Part shown: one piece after another, positions 1-6,639 of the stretch
Numbering within the stretch: position 1 is the stretch's first letter
Layout of the letters: each line of letters starts with the position of its first letter
Origin: Chitinophaga pinensis
GTDB taxonomy: Bacteria; Bacteroidota; Bacteroidia; NS11-12g; UBA955
Length of the DNA: 64,000 bases
NCBI GenBank assembly: GCA_945871905.1
Contig: CAMBXL010000007.1
Coordinates: forward strand, 60,344-124,343
Reading direction: 5' to 3'
The notes under the pieces: model-generated
Seen by the model: the letters and a program-made list of their open reading frames with translations, nothing else
Databases searched by the model: none
Told to the model about the DNA's origin: nothing
Made by a program: the position numbers and the translations under genes

Positions 1-349
1 TAAGGAATGCTTTTTTCTTTTCTATTTTGTCGAATAGAGGTTTTTTTGGGATTTGATTGATTTCAAAATTTGACTTGTAAACTTCATTTTCTAGGTTTGA
101 AAATGGTGTAATTGCGGTAACAACGTCAGAAGAAAAGAGTGTGGTTTCTTCAATTGGCGTTTGATTTTTTTGAAGAATTGGAGTTTGTTTTCTTTTTTCT
201 TTAGGATGTTTTGTGGTTATTTTCTTTTCTGAATCTTTTCCAAAATCAAGATTGATTTTAAGTCCATTTCCATAACGCGCTTTTGAAATTACACCACAAG
301 AAGAAAGGGTTATTAAAACAATTAATAATAAGGTTAATTTACTTTTCAT
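1..349 (-). CDS. Putative lipoprotein, 5' part only (runs off the left edge)
   Basis: Reading the minus strand from ATG at 349-347 gives an open frame to the window edge (116 codons, no stop). The N-terminus is a typical lipoprotein signal: MKSKLTLLLIVLITLSSCG, with the predicted lipidated Cys at residue 18. The following part is Lys- and Thr-rich and looks disordered; no domain is recognisable in the visible part. A Bacteroidota -7 box (356-364) lies 6 bases upstream of the ATG. The gene is divergent from rpsT. The export signal is clear; the function is unknown. Confidence 0.7.
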   Translation of the reverse strand, partial: MKSKLTLLLIVLITLSSCGVISKARYGNGLKINLDFGKDSEKKITTKHPKEKRKQTPILQKNQTPIEETTLFSSDVVTAITPFSNLENEVYKSNFEINQIPKKPLFDKIEKKKAFL

Positions 350-355
350 AAGATA

Positions 356-364
356 GCAAAAGTA
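356..364 (-). promoter_or_regulatory. -7 promoter box for the lipoprotein gene
   Basis: TACTTTTGC on the minus strand fits TAnnTTTG. It ends 6 bases before the ATG at 349, so the transcript should have almost no leader. No TTG is found at the expected -33 distance. Confidence 0.5.
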
Positions 365-433
365 ATAAAAAATATTTTTGTTTGTTGTCGTCATAAAAAA
401 AACTAAAATAAATAGATTTTTTTTTAATAGGTA

Positions 434-464
434 TTGTATTTTAAATATAAAGTGTTACATTTGC
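434..464 (+). promoter_or_regulatory. rpsT promoter (TTG - 19 bp - TACATTTGC)
   Basis: TTG at 434-436 and TACATTTGC at 456-464 are separated by 19 bases, matching the Bacteroidota primary sigma factor pattern. Bases 460-475 (TTTGCAGTCCTTTTTA) recur exactly at 6084-6099 in the tRNA/tuf promoter. The ATG follows 17 bases after the box. Confidence 0.7.
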
Positions 465-481
465 AGTCCTTTTTATAGAAA

Positions 482-736
482 ATGGCAAATCATAAATCAT
501 CCATCAAAAGAATCAGACAAACTGAGGTTAAGAACGAAAGAAATCGTTACCAACATAAAACAGCACGTAACTTAATTAAGAAATTAAGATTATCAACTGA
601 CAAAAATGAGGCGATATCTTTATTAACTACTACAATCAGCAGTATTGATAAGTTAGCAAAACGCAACATTATCCACAAAAATAAAGCAGCTAACTTAAAG
701 TCTAGCTTAACTTTACATGTTAATAATTTAGCGTAA
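482..736 (+). CDS. rpsT: 30S ribosomal protein S20
   Basis: This 84-residue basic protein starts MANHKSSIKRIRQ and ends in a second helix around KNKAANLKSSLT, the usual S20 helical-bundle pattern and length. S20 binds 16S rRNA early in 30S assembly. It is a single-gene unit: its own strong promoter lies just upstream and a hairpin terminator follows at 761-786. The start is fixed by the MANHKS N-terminus. Confidence 0.97.
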   Translation: MANHKSSIKRIRQTEVKNERNRYQHKTARNLIKKLRLSTDKNEAISLLTTTISSIDKLAKRNIIHKNKAANLKSSLTLHVNNLA

Positions 737-760
737 TAAACAATATTTGAAAAAAAATTC

Positions 761-786
761 AGCCTCCGGAAACGGGGGCTTTTTTT
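761..786 (+). terminator. Rho-independent terminator of rpsT
   Basis: An 8-bp stem, AGCCTCCG (761-768) with CGGGGGCT (773-780) and one G-T pair, closes a GAAA loop and is followed by six T. Confidence 0.9.
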
Positions 787-801
787 ATTGTAAAAATCAC
801 A

Positions 802-810
802 TACATTTGC
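802..810 (+). promoter_or_regulatory. Candidate -7 box for the alpha-oxoamine synthase gene
   Basis: TACATTTGC fits TAnnTTTGC and lies about 15 bases after the rpsT terminator. It would give a leader of about 60 bases. No good -33 TTG at the standard distance. Confidence 0.45.
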
Positions 811-876
811 AATAAGTTTGTTAAGTCAAATAAAAGAGCATTAATTTTAAATAAATAAATAGAAAATTTTACATTT

Positions 877-2133
877 ATGTCAGATATATTCGAAAAAGTG
901 ATAAGAAATATGGGTCCTTTGGGTGCTCATATCAATGAAGCGCATGGTTATTTTACATTTCCTAAATTAGAAGGTGAAATTGGACCTAAAATGAATTTCA
1001 ATGGAAGAGAAAAATTAAATTGGAGTTTGAACAATTATTTAGGTTTAGCAAATCATCCTGAAGTAAGAAAAGCAGATGCAGATGCTGCAGCTCAATATGG
1101 TTTAGCATACCCTATGGGTGCAAGAATGATGAGTGGTAATAGTAATCCTCACGAACAATTAGAAAGAGAATTAGCTACATTCATGGGTAAAGAGGATTCA
1201 ATTTTGTTGAATTTTGGTTACCAAGGGGTTTTGTCGATTATTGATGCAATGGTTGACCGTCACGATGTGATTGTATATGATGCAGAATCTCATGCTTGTA
1301 TAGTTGATGGTGTTAGATTGCACCAAGGTCAACGTTTTATGTTCAAACACAATGATATTGAAAGTTGTGAAAAACAATTGCAACGTGCACAAAGATTAGT
1401 TGAAAAGTCAGGTGGTGGAATCTTTGTAATCACAGAAGGTGTTTTTGGAATGAGTGGTAATCAAGGTAAACTTAAAGAAATAGTTGAATTGAAAAAATCA
1501 TACAATTTCAGAATATTCGTTGATGATGCGCATGGTTTTGGAACTATGGGTAAAACAGGTTCAGGAACTGCAGAGGAACAAGGTGTAACAGATGAGATAG
1601 ATTTGATTTTTTCAACATTTGCAAAATCAATGGCAAGTATTGGTGCTTTTGTTGCAGGACCGAAACTGGTTTTAAATTATTTACGATACAACTTACGTTC
1701 TCAAATTTATGCAAAATCACTTCCTATGCCTTTAGTAGTTGGTGCTTTGAAAAGATTAGATTTAATAAGAACACAACCACAACTTAAAGAAAAACTTTGG
1801 GAGAATGTTAATGCATTACAAAGCGGTTTGAAAGAAGCTGGATTTAATATTGGAACAACATCAACTCCGGTAACACCAGTTGTTTTAAATGGTACTGTTG
1901 CAGAGTCTACACATTTGACTTATGATCTAAGAGAAAATTATGATATTTTCTGTTCAATAGTAGTTTATCCTGTTATTCCAAAAGGATTGATTATTTTAAG
2001 GCTTATTCCAACTGCAGCTCACTCTTTAGCAGATGTTGAAAGAACAATTAAAGCTTTCAAAGAAATTAAAGAAAACTTAGAGGCTGGAAAATACCGCAAA
2101 GAAGAATTGATGAATGCGTCTATCAAATCTTAA
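877..2133 (+). CDS. Alpha-oxoamine synthase (serine palmitoyltransferase or cysteate acyltransferase type)
   Basis: A 418-residue PLP enzyme of aminotransferase fold type I, in the group with KBL, BioF and serine palmitoyltransferase. These condense an amino acid with an acyl-CoA, releasing CO2. Visible motifs: NNYLGLANHP (52-61), SHACIVDG (138-145, with the His that stacks on PLP), VDDAHG (215-220, the Asp contacting the pyridine N), and FAKSMASIG (248-256) with the Schiff-base Lys250. Bacteroidota use such enzymes to make sphingoid bases or the sulfonolipid base capnine, so a lipid role is more likely than biotin synthesis; no bio genes are nearby. A terminator abuts the 3' side. The substrate is inferred, not seen. 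Confidence 0.8.
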   Translation: MSDIFEKVIRNMGPLGAHINEAHGYFTFPKLEGEIGPKMNFNGREKLNWSLNNYLGLANHPEVRKADADAAAQYGLAYPMGARMMSGNSNPHEQLERELATFMGKEDSILLNFGYQGVLSIIDAMVDRHDVIVYDAESHACIVDGVRLHQGQRFMFKHNDIESCEKQLQRAQRLVEKSGGGIFVITEGVFGMSGNQGKLKEIVELKKSYNFRIFVDDAHGFGTMGKTGSGTAEEQGVTDEIDLIFSTFAKSMASIGAFVAGPKLVLNYLRYNLRSQIYAKSLPMPLVVGALKRLDLIRTQPQLKEKLWENVNALQSGLKEAGFNIGTTSTPVTPVVLNGTVAESTHLTYDLRENYDIFCSIVVYPVIPKGLIILRLIPTAAHSLADVERTIKAFKEIKENLEAGKYRKEELMNASIKS

Positions 2134-2160
2134 TTAATTTCTTTAAAAAAATAAATTTAA

Positions 2161-2196
2161 AATGTCCATTTAATTAATTTAAATGGACATTTTTTT
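2161..2196 (+). terminator. Perfect 13-bp hairpin terminator abutting the next start codon
   Basis: AATGTCCATTTAA (2161-2173) pairs perfectly with TTAAATGGACATT (2179-2191) around a 5-base loop, followed by a T run to 2196. The next gene's ATG begins at 2197 with no spacer. Confidence 0.85.
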
Positions 2197-3108
2197 ATGA
2201 AAAAAGTACTTAAAAATTTATATAAATCTTACTTTTCTCTTTCAAAAGGTGAAAGAGTAGGGATGTTTGTGCTTATTGGTTTAATTCTTTTGTTAACGGT
2301 TTTTCCTTTTATTGAAATTAAAACAAACAAAGAGACTACAAATTTTGATTCGTTCGATTCGCTGGTCAATCAATTAAACCAGAATTCAAAAGAGACAATT
2401 GTTGAACAAAGGGATAAAAATCAAAGCAATAAAAATCAAAATACCCGTTTTGAATTTAATCCTAATACAATAGAAGAGGCAGGACTCATTGAATTGGGTT
2501 TTACAAGTTATTTAGCAAAAAGGATAGTTAATTTTAGATCAAAAGGAGGTTCTTTTAGAAAAGCCGATGATTTGTACAAGATTTATGGAATAGACAGTGG
2601 TTTAGTATCCGGATTAATCTCTTATATAGTCATACCTTCTATTCATAAAGAAGAAAACAAACCATTTGAAAAGTACGCTTATAATAACAAGAGTCAGAAG
2701 AAAGTTGAAATACCAACAGATATAAATATAGCAGACACTATAGAATTGAAGAAAATATATGGAATTGGGAGTAAATTAGCCAACAGAATTGTTGTTTACA
2801 GAGAAAAGTTGGGAGGATTTTATAGTTATACTCAATTAAACGAAGTGTGGGGATTAAATCCTAGTTTAGTTGAGTTGTTGCAAAAAAAATTTGTAGTCAA
2901 CAAAGAAACAATAAAAAAAATAAACATCAACACGGTTGAGCAAAAAACGCTGGAACAGCATCCATATATAGGTTTTAAAACGGCCAAAAATATAATGGCA
3001 TACAAGAAACAACATGGTAAGTTTAATAAGATTGAGGATATAAGGAAAATTATTTCATTGAAAGACAGTGTTATTATTCGATTAAATAATTATTTAATAG
3101 TTGAATAG
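2197..3108 (+). CDS. Membrane-anchored helix-hairpin-helix protein (ComEA-like)
   Basis: This 303-residue protein has a short cytoplasmic N-terminus, one membrane segment (about 22-42, MFVLIGLILLLTVFPFIEI) and then repeated helix-hairpin-helix units: about 90-135 (GFTSYLAKRIVNFRSKGG), 175-230 (YGIGSKLANRIVVYREKLGG) and 240-303 (IGFKTAKNIMAYKKQHG). HhH units bind the DNA backbone; ComEA-type proteins capture DNA in the periplasm, but many Bacteroidota homologues have no tested role. The start is directly after the preceding terminator's T run. No ComEC or other competence gene is visible nearby, so DNA uptake remains an inference. Confidence 0.8.
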   Translation: MKKVLKNLYKSYFSLSKGERVGMFVLIGLILLLTVFPFIEIKTNKETTNFDSFDSLVNQLNQNSKETIVEQRDKNQSNKNQNTRFEFNPNTIEEAGLIELGFTSYLAKRIVNFRSKGGSFRKADDLYKIYGIDSGLVSGLISYIVIPSIHKEENKPFEKYAYNNKSQKKVEIPTDINIADTIELKKIYGIGSKLANRIVVYREKLGGFYSYTQLNEVWGLNPSLVELLQKKFVVNKETIKKININTVEQKTLEQHPYIGFKTAKNIMAYKKQHGKFNKIEDIRKIISLKDSVIIRLNNYLIVE

Positions 3109-3132
3109 GTTAATTATTAGAAGGATTTTTTT

Positions 3133-3141
3133 TAAATTTGC
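3133..3141 (+). promoter_or_regulatory. -7 box that fixes the acyl-CoA dehydrogenase start
   Basis: TAAATTTGC ends 7 bases before ATG 3149. A longer reading frame from TTG at 3101 would run through this box, so the downstream ATG is the better start. Confidence 0.6.
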
Positions 3142-3148
3142 CCGAATT

Positions 3149-4288
3149 ATGAATTTTAATATTTCTGAAAGCCAATTAATGATTAGGCAAATGTGCAAAG
3201 ATTTTGCAGATAAGAATATACGTCCATCAATGATGGATTGGGACGAAAGTCAAACATTTCCAATCGAACTTTTCAAAGAGATGGGGGAAATGGGATTAAT
3301 GGGTATTTTAGTTCCTGAGGAATATGGAGGATCAGGCTTGGGTTATTTTGAATATGCGGATGCCATAGTTGAAATAGCTAGAGTTTGCGGTTCTATAGGA
3401 TTGAGTATGGCAGCGCACAATAGTTTGTGTACAGGTCATATTTTTCAGTTTGGAAACGAAGAGCAAAAAAAGAAGTGGTTACCAAAGTTGGCTTCAGGAC
3501 AATGGATAGGAGCATGGGGCTTAACCGAAGCAAATACAGGCAGCGATGCGATGCGTATGCAAGTAACGGCAAAACAAGAGGGCGAATATTGGGTTTTGAA
3601 TGGTGCTAAAAATTGGATTACACATGGTATTACAGGTGATGTGGCCGTTGTATTAGCAAGAACAGGAGATCTTTTGGATTCACACGGAATCACTACTTTT
3701 GTAGTAGAAAGAGGAACTGCAGGATTTAAAGCTGGTAAAAAAGAAAATAAATTAGGAATGAGAGCTAGTGAAACAGCTGAAATGATATTTGAGGATTGCA
3801 AAGTTCACGAAAGTCAAATCTTAGGAAAAGTGGGAGAAGGTTTCATTCAAGCAATGAAAATTTTGGATGGTGGAAGAATTTCCATAGCCGCATTGTCATT
3901 AGGAATTGCCAAAGGGGCTTACGATGCATCAGTAAAATATGCACAAGAGAGAGAGCAATTTGGTCAACCGATTGCTAATTTTCAAGCAATAGGATTCAAG
4001 TTAGCCGATATGGCAACTCAAATCGAAGCGTCAGAATTATTGATTCAAGAAGCATGTTATTTGAAAAATACAGGACAAAGTGTAACCAAAGTTTCGGCAA
4101 TGGCCAAATATTATGCAAGTGAAGTTTGTGTGAAAGTATCAACAGAAGCTATTCAAATTTTTGGAGGTTATGGTTATACCAAAGATTTTCCAGTTGAGAA
4201 ATTCTATAGAGATAGCAAGCTTTGCACCATAGGTGAGGGGACATCAGAAATTCAAAAATTAGTAATTTCAAGACAAGTTCTAAAATAA
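3149..4288 (+). CDS. Acyl-CoA dehydrogenase (short/medium-chain type)
   Basis: This is a 379-residue flavoprotein that oxidises an acyl-CoA at C2-C3 and passes electrons to ETF. Signatures: WGLTEANTGSDA (FAD/substrate loop), WITHG, REQFGQPIANFQ in the helical domain, IFGGYGYTKDFPVEKFYRD, and TIGEGTSEIQ, whose first Glu is the usual catalytic base in butyryl-CoA dehydrogenase-type enzymes. Length and architecture are normal. The start at ATG 3149 is chosen because an upstream TTG (3101) lies inside the previous gene and the extra 16 residues cover the -7 box. The chain-length preference is not readable. Confidence 0.92.
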   Translation: MNFNISESQLMIRQMCKDFADKNIRPSMMDWDESQTFPIELFKEMGEMGLMGILVPEEYGGSGLGYFEYADAIVEIARVCGSIGLSMAAHNSLCTGHIFQFGNEEQKKKWLPKLASGQWIGAWGLTEANTGSDAMRMQVTAKQEGEYWVLNGAKNWITHGITGDVAVVLARTGDLLDSHGITTFVVERGTAGFKAGKKENKLGMRASETAEMIFEDCKVHESQILGKVGEGFIQAMKILDGGRISIAALSLGIAKGAYDASVKYAQEREQFGQPIANFQAIGFKLADMATQIEASELLIQEACYLKNTGQSVTKVSAMAKYYASEVCVKVSTEAIQIFGGYGYTKDFPVEKFYRDSKLCTIGEGTSEIQKLVISRQVLK

Positions 4289-4300
4289 TTATTAATTTAC

Positions 4301-4331
4301 TTGCATTTACAGAAATAAACATTAAATTTGC
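4301..4331 (+). promoter_or_regulatory. rpsU promoter (TTG - 19 bp - TAAATTTGC)
   Basis: TTG at 4301-4303 and TAAATTTGC at 4323-4331 have the same 19-base spacing as the rpsT and tRNA/tuf promoters. The ATG is 18 bases downstream of the box. Confidence 0.7.
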
Positions 4332-4349
4332 ACTCCATTAAATAAAGAA

Positions 4350-4544
4350 ATGATTTACATAAACGTAAAAGAAAACGAAAGCCTAGAAAAAGCGCTAAAA
4401 AAGTACAAGAAAAAGTACGAGAAAGTTGGCGTAGTTAAAGAACTAAGAAGCAGACAAGCCTTCGAAAAACCATCTATCACCAGAAGAATGGAAATTAAAA
4501 AAGCAGCTTACAGAGAATTTGTTCAAAGAGAAGAAGCAAAATAA
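4350..4544 (+). CDS. rpsU: 30S ribosomal protein S21
   Basis: A 64-residue, very basic protein starting MIYINVKENESLEKALKKYK, with the S21 core and the RREYYEKPS-like region seen here as RSRQAFEKPSITRR. S21 sits near the 3' end of 16S rRNA and the anti-Shine-Dalgarno region; in Bacteroidota this region of the ribosome is linked to the loss of Shine-Dalgarno use. It heads the rpsU - recombinase - hpf series. The strong promoter lies just upstream. Confidence 0.97.
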   Translation: MIYINVKENESLEKALKKYKKKYEKVGVVKELRSRQAFEKPSITRRMEIKKAAYREFVQREEAK

Positions 4545-4583
4545 TTCAAAAAAAATATTAATTTAGCGTCCATAATTCACATT

Positions 4584-5465
4584 ATGGACGCTTTTTATTT
4601 ACAACAGTTTTTCGATTATCTTTCAATTGAAAAGCGTCTGTCAAAGCATACTGTTTTGGCATACATAAACGACTTAAATCAATGCCTTAAATGGCTCACA
4701 GAAGCCTATGAAATAAGGCAGGTTGAAAATATAAGTCATTCCTATGTTAGAACTTGGTTGGCTTCATTAATGAATGCTGGATTAGATTCCAAAAGTATAA
4801 ACAGAAAAATTTCCGCATTAAAAACATATTACAAATATTTATTAAAGCATCAGTTAGTGGTTAAGAATCCGATGTTAAAGGTAAGTTCTCCTAAAGTTTC
4901 CAAAAAATTACCGGTTTTTGTGACAGAGGACAAAATGAATGAAATGTTAAACGATTTTGAAAATCATTTAACAGCAGAAGATTCACTTGCAGAAGATCTG
5001 TTATCGACACTTTATCATACAGGAATGCGTTTAAGTGAGTTGATTTCATTAAAGAAGTCAGATGTAAATATTTCACAAATGACATTAAAGGTATTGGGAA
5101 AAGGCAACAAGGAGCGAATAATACCAATGACTAATGATTTAACTCATATAGTTTCAAAATATTTGAGTTTGTCGATAGATTCAGAGTTTTTATATAATAC
5201 TAAAAAAGGGAAGCAACTTTATCCTAAATTTGTATATAGGTCAGTAAATCAATTATTAAACAAGTATACAACAATAAAAAAGAAAAGTCCACATATTTTA
5301 AGGCATTCAATTGCAACACATTTATTAGAAAATGGGAGTGAATTGAATGCGATAAAAGAAATACTTGGACATGCCAATTTATCCGCAACCCAAATTTATA
5401 CGCACAATTCTATTGAAAGATTAAAAAAAATATATGAATTAGCACATCCAAAATCGACACAATAA
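4584..5465 (+). CDS. Tyrosine recombinase, XerC/XerD type
   Basis: At 293 residues it has the N-terminal SAM-like core-binding domain (about 1-90) and the C-terminal catalytic domain. The catalytic set is complete: Arg149 (TGMRLSE), Lys173 (GKGNKER), His237 and Arg240 (HILRHSIATH), His263 (LGHANLSATQ) and Tyr272 (IYTH). Length and motifs fit the housekeeping enzymes that resolve chromosome dimers at dif. The position between rpsU and hpf is a standard Bacteroidota arrangement, so this is probably chromosomal Xer rather than an element integrase; no att repeats were seen beside it. XerC versus XerD is not decided. Confidence 0.9.
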   Translation: MDAFYLQQFFDYLSIEKRLSKHTVLAYINDLNQCLKWLTEAYEIRQVENISHSYVRTWLASLMNAGLDSKSINRKISALKTYYKYLLKHQLVVKNPMLKVSSPKVSKKLPVFVTEDKMNEMLNDFENHLTAEDSLAEDLLSTLYHTGMRLSELISLKKSDVNISQMTLKVLGKGNKERIIPMTNDLTHIVSKYLSLSIDSEFLYNTKKGKQLYPKFVYRSVNQLLNKYTTIKKKSPHILRHSIATHLLENGSELNAIKEILGHANLSATQIYTHNSIERLKKIYELAHPKSTQ

Positions 5466-5482
5466 CCATTAACCGGTAAATG

Positions 5483-5552
5483 AAAGGACTTAAATTAAAC
5501 ATTAAAAGATTCTGAGACCTGTTCTGAACTTGATTCAGTATAAAAGTCCTTT
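5483..5552. repeat. Nested inverted repeats, REP-like
   Basis: AAAGGACTT (5483-5491) pairs with AAGTCCTTT (5544-5552), and inside it CTGAA (5524-5528) pairs with TTCAG (5534-5538). The context TTCTGAACTTGATTCAG and the nearby CCAGAATGACC (5576-5586) resemble short dispersed intergenic palindromes; a CCAGAATGACGG also occurs at 51216-51227. Confidence 0.45.
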
Positions 5553-5593
5553 GCTCATTCAACGCTCAACTTTTTCCAGAATGACCAACCCCC

Positions 5594-5666
5594 TAAACTT
5601 TTTAAACCATTTAAACCATTTAAACACCTAAACACCTAAACAATTAAACCATTTAACAATAAAACA
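5594..5666. repeat. Degenerate 8-9 base tandem repeat ahead of hpf
   Basis: Units such as TTTAAACCA, TTTAAACACC, TAAACACC and TTAAACCA follow each other up to the hpf start. They are low in G and could keep the hpf leader unstructured. Confidence 0.6.
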
Positions 5667-5668
5667 AT

Positions 5669-5971
5669 ATGGATATTCAATTTCAAACTCCGCATTTCAA
5701 AGCAGACAAAAAGCTTTTAGATTTAATTTCACAAAAATTGAACAAATTAGAACACTTTTATGACAAGATTATCGACGCATCGGTGTTTTTAAAGATAGAA
5801 AAGTCGGACGACAAAGAAAATAAAGTACTTGAGATAAAGATTAATGTACTAAATGCAACCTTATTTGTTGAGGAAAAGGATAAAACATTTGAGAACGCTT
5901 TAGACAAAGCTGAGGATGTTATAAAAGCCAAGCTAATAAAGTACAAACAGAGGATTTCACAAGTTAGTTAA
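5669..5971 (+). CDS. hpf: Ribosome hibernation promoting factor (short HPF/RaiA/YfiA family)
   Basis: The 100-residue protein matches the short S30AE domain: MDIQFQTPHFKADKKLLDLIS with the later LEIKINVLNATLFVEEKDKT segment and a conserved acidic/basic last helix. Such factors bind the 30S decoding centre and shut down ribosomes in stationary phase. It has no C-terminal dimerisation domain, so it is of the short type. It follows the recombinase after a 200-base repeat-containing gap and may have its own promoter, which I could not place. Confidence 0.9.
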   Translation: MDIQFQTPHFKADKKLLDLISQKLNKLEHFYDKIIDASVFLKIEKSDDKENKVLEIKINVLNATLFVEEKDKTFENALDKAEDVIKAKLIKYKQRISQVS

Positions 5972-6010
5972 GCCCTTTTTTAGTATTATAAAACGGTGTT
6001 AAAAGCAATG

Positions 6011-6022
6011 TTTTAAAGAACT
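6011..6022 (+). repeat. Left arm of a 12-bp inverted repeat around the tRNA/tuf promoter
   Basis: TTTTAAAGAACT is the exact reverse complement of AGTTCTTTAAAA at 6133-6144. The arms flank the promoter at 6058-6088. Confidence 0.5.
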
Positions 6023-6057
6023 AAAAATATTTTTTTTTAAAAAAAATTAAAAACGCT

Positions 6058-6088
6058 TTGAAAAGTCAAATTAATTCGCTTTTTTTGC
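6058..6088 (+). promoter_or_regulatory. Promoter of the tRNA-tuf superoperon
   Basis: TTG at 6058-6060 and TTTTTTTGC at 6080-6088 are 19 bases apart, the same geometry as rpsT and rpsU, although the second base of the box is T instead of A. The start region 6084-6099 is identical over 16 bases to that of rpsT. Confidence 0.6.
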
Positions 6089-6132
6089 AGTCCTTTTTAC
6101 AAAAATCAAAGAAGACAAAACGTAAAAAAGAC

Positions 6133-6144
6133 AGTTCTTTAAAA
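6133..6144 (+). promoter_or_regulatory. boxA-like antitermination element before the first tRNA
   Basis: AGTTCTTTAAAA resembles the NusB/S10-binding boxA core (GCTCTTTAA in E. coli) and sits in the leader of a stable-RNA operon, directly upstream of tRNA-Thr. Function is inferred from position and similarity. Confidence 0.4.
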
Positions 6145-6145
6145 T

Positions 6146-6218
6146 GCCACTTTAGCTCAGCTGGTAGAGCAACTGATTTGTAATCAGTAGGTCGTTGGTT
6201 CGATCCCGACAAGTGGCT
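6146..6218 (+). tRNA. tRNA-Thr (anticodon TGT)
   Basis: Cloverleaf: acceptor GCCACTT/AAGTGGC, D loop with AGCTCAGCTGGTAGAGC, anticodon stem ACTGA/TCAGT with loop TTTGTAA, T loop GGTTCGATCCC. CCA is not encoded. First of four clustered tRNAs before tuf. Confidence 0.96.
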
Positions 6219-6232
6219 CATTGCAATGCATT

Positions 6233-6313
6233 GGGGAGTTTCCAGAGTGGCTAAATGGGACAGACTGTAAATCTGTTGCTTCGGCTTCGGTGGTTCGAAT
6301 CCACCACTCCCCA
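6233..6313 (+). tRNA. tRNA-Tyr (anticodon GTA)
   Basis: Acceptor GGGGAGT/ACTCCCC, anticodon stem ACAGA/TCTGT with loop CTGTAAA, and a long variable arm (GCTTCGGCTTCGG) as expected for a class II tRNA. CCA is not encoded. Confidence 0.96.
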
Positions 6314-6366
6314 CTCATTCTTTTATTTATAGAGAATAGAAGTTTGTGAAGATAGGCCTTAAAATT

Positions 6367-6439
6367 GCGGGAGTAGCTCAGTTGGTAGAGCGACAGCCTT
6401 CCAAGCTGTAGGTCGCGGGTTCGAGCCTCGTCTCCCGCT
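6367..6439 (+). tRNA. tRNA-Gly (anticodon TCC)
   Basis: Acceptor GCGGGAG/CTCCCGC, anticodon stem ACAGC/GCTGT with loop CTTCCAA, T arm GGGTTCGAGCC. CCA is not encoded. Confidence 0.96.
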
Positions 6440-6448
6440 CGCTTTAAG

Positions 6449-6483
6449 TTGATAATCAACAAACAAGTGAGTTTGATTATCAA
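6449..6483 (+). other. Stem-loop between tRNA-Gly and tRNA-Thr
   Basis: TTGATAATC (6449-6457) pairs with GATTATCAA (6475-6483) with no T run after it. It is more likely a processing structure in the tRNA precursor than a terminator. Confidence 0.4.
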
Positions 6484-6508
6484 AGAATGAGCAAAACGAC
6501 AAAACATT

Positions 6509-6580
<72 letters not shown>

Positions 6581-6639
6581 CAAAGTAAAAAAAATAGAAA
6601 CATAACAATAAAAATAAAATATAATTAAATTTAAAAATC

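Noticed and set aside
378..575. 65-codon frame overlapping rpsT
   Set aside because: It covers the rpsT promoter and runs in another frame through the ribosomal gene.
4584..5465. Integrase of a mobile element
   Set aside because: The tyrosine recombinase lies in the conserved rpsU-hpf block, has the size of housekeeping Xer proteins, and no att-like direct repeats or element genes are nearby.
5594..5666. CRISPR array
   Set aside because: Units are only 8-9 bases with no spacers and no cas genes.
6066..6507. Minus-strand reading frames across the tRNA cluster
   Set aside because: Peptides such as GSGGFEPPK and TRDLQLGR are the well-known translation artefacts of tRNA genes.
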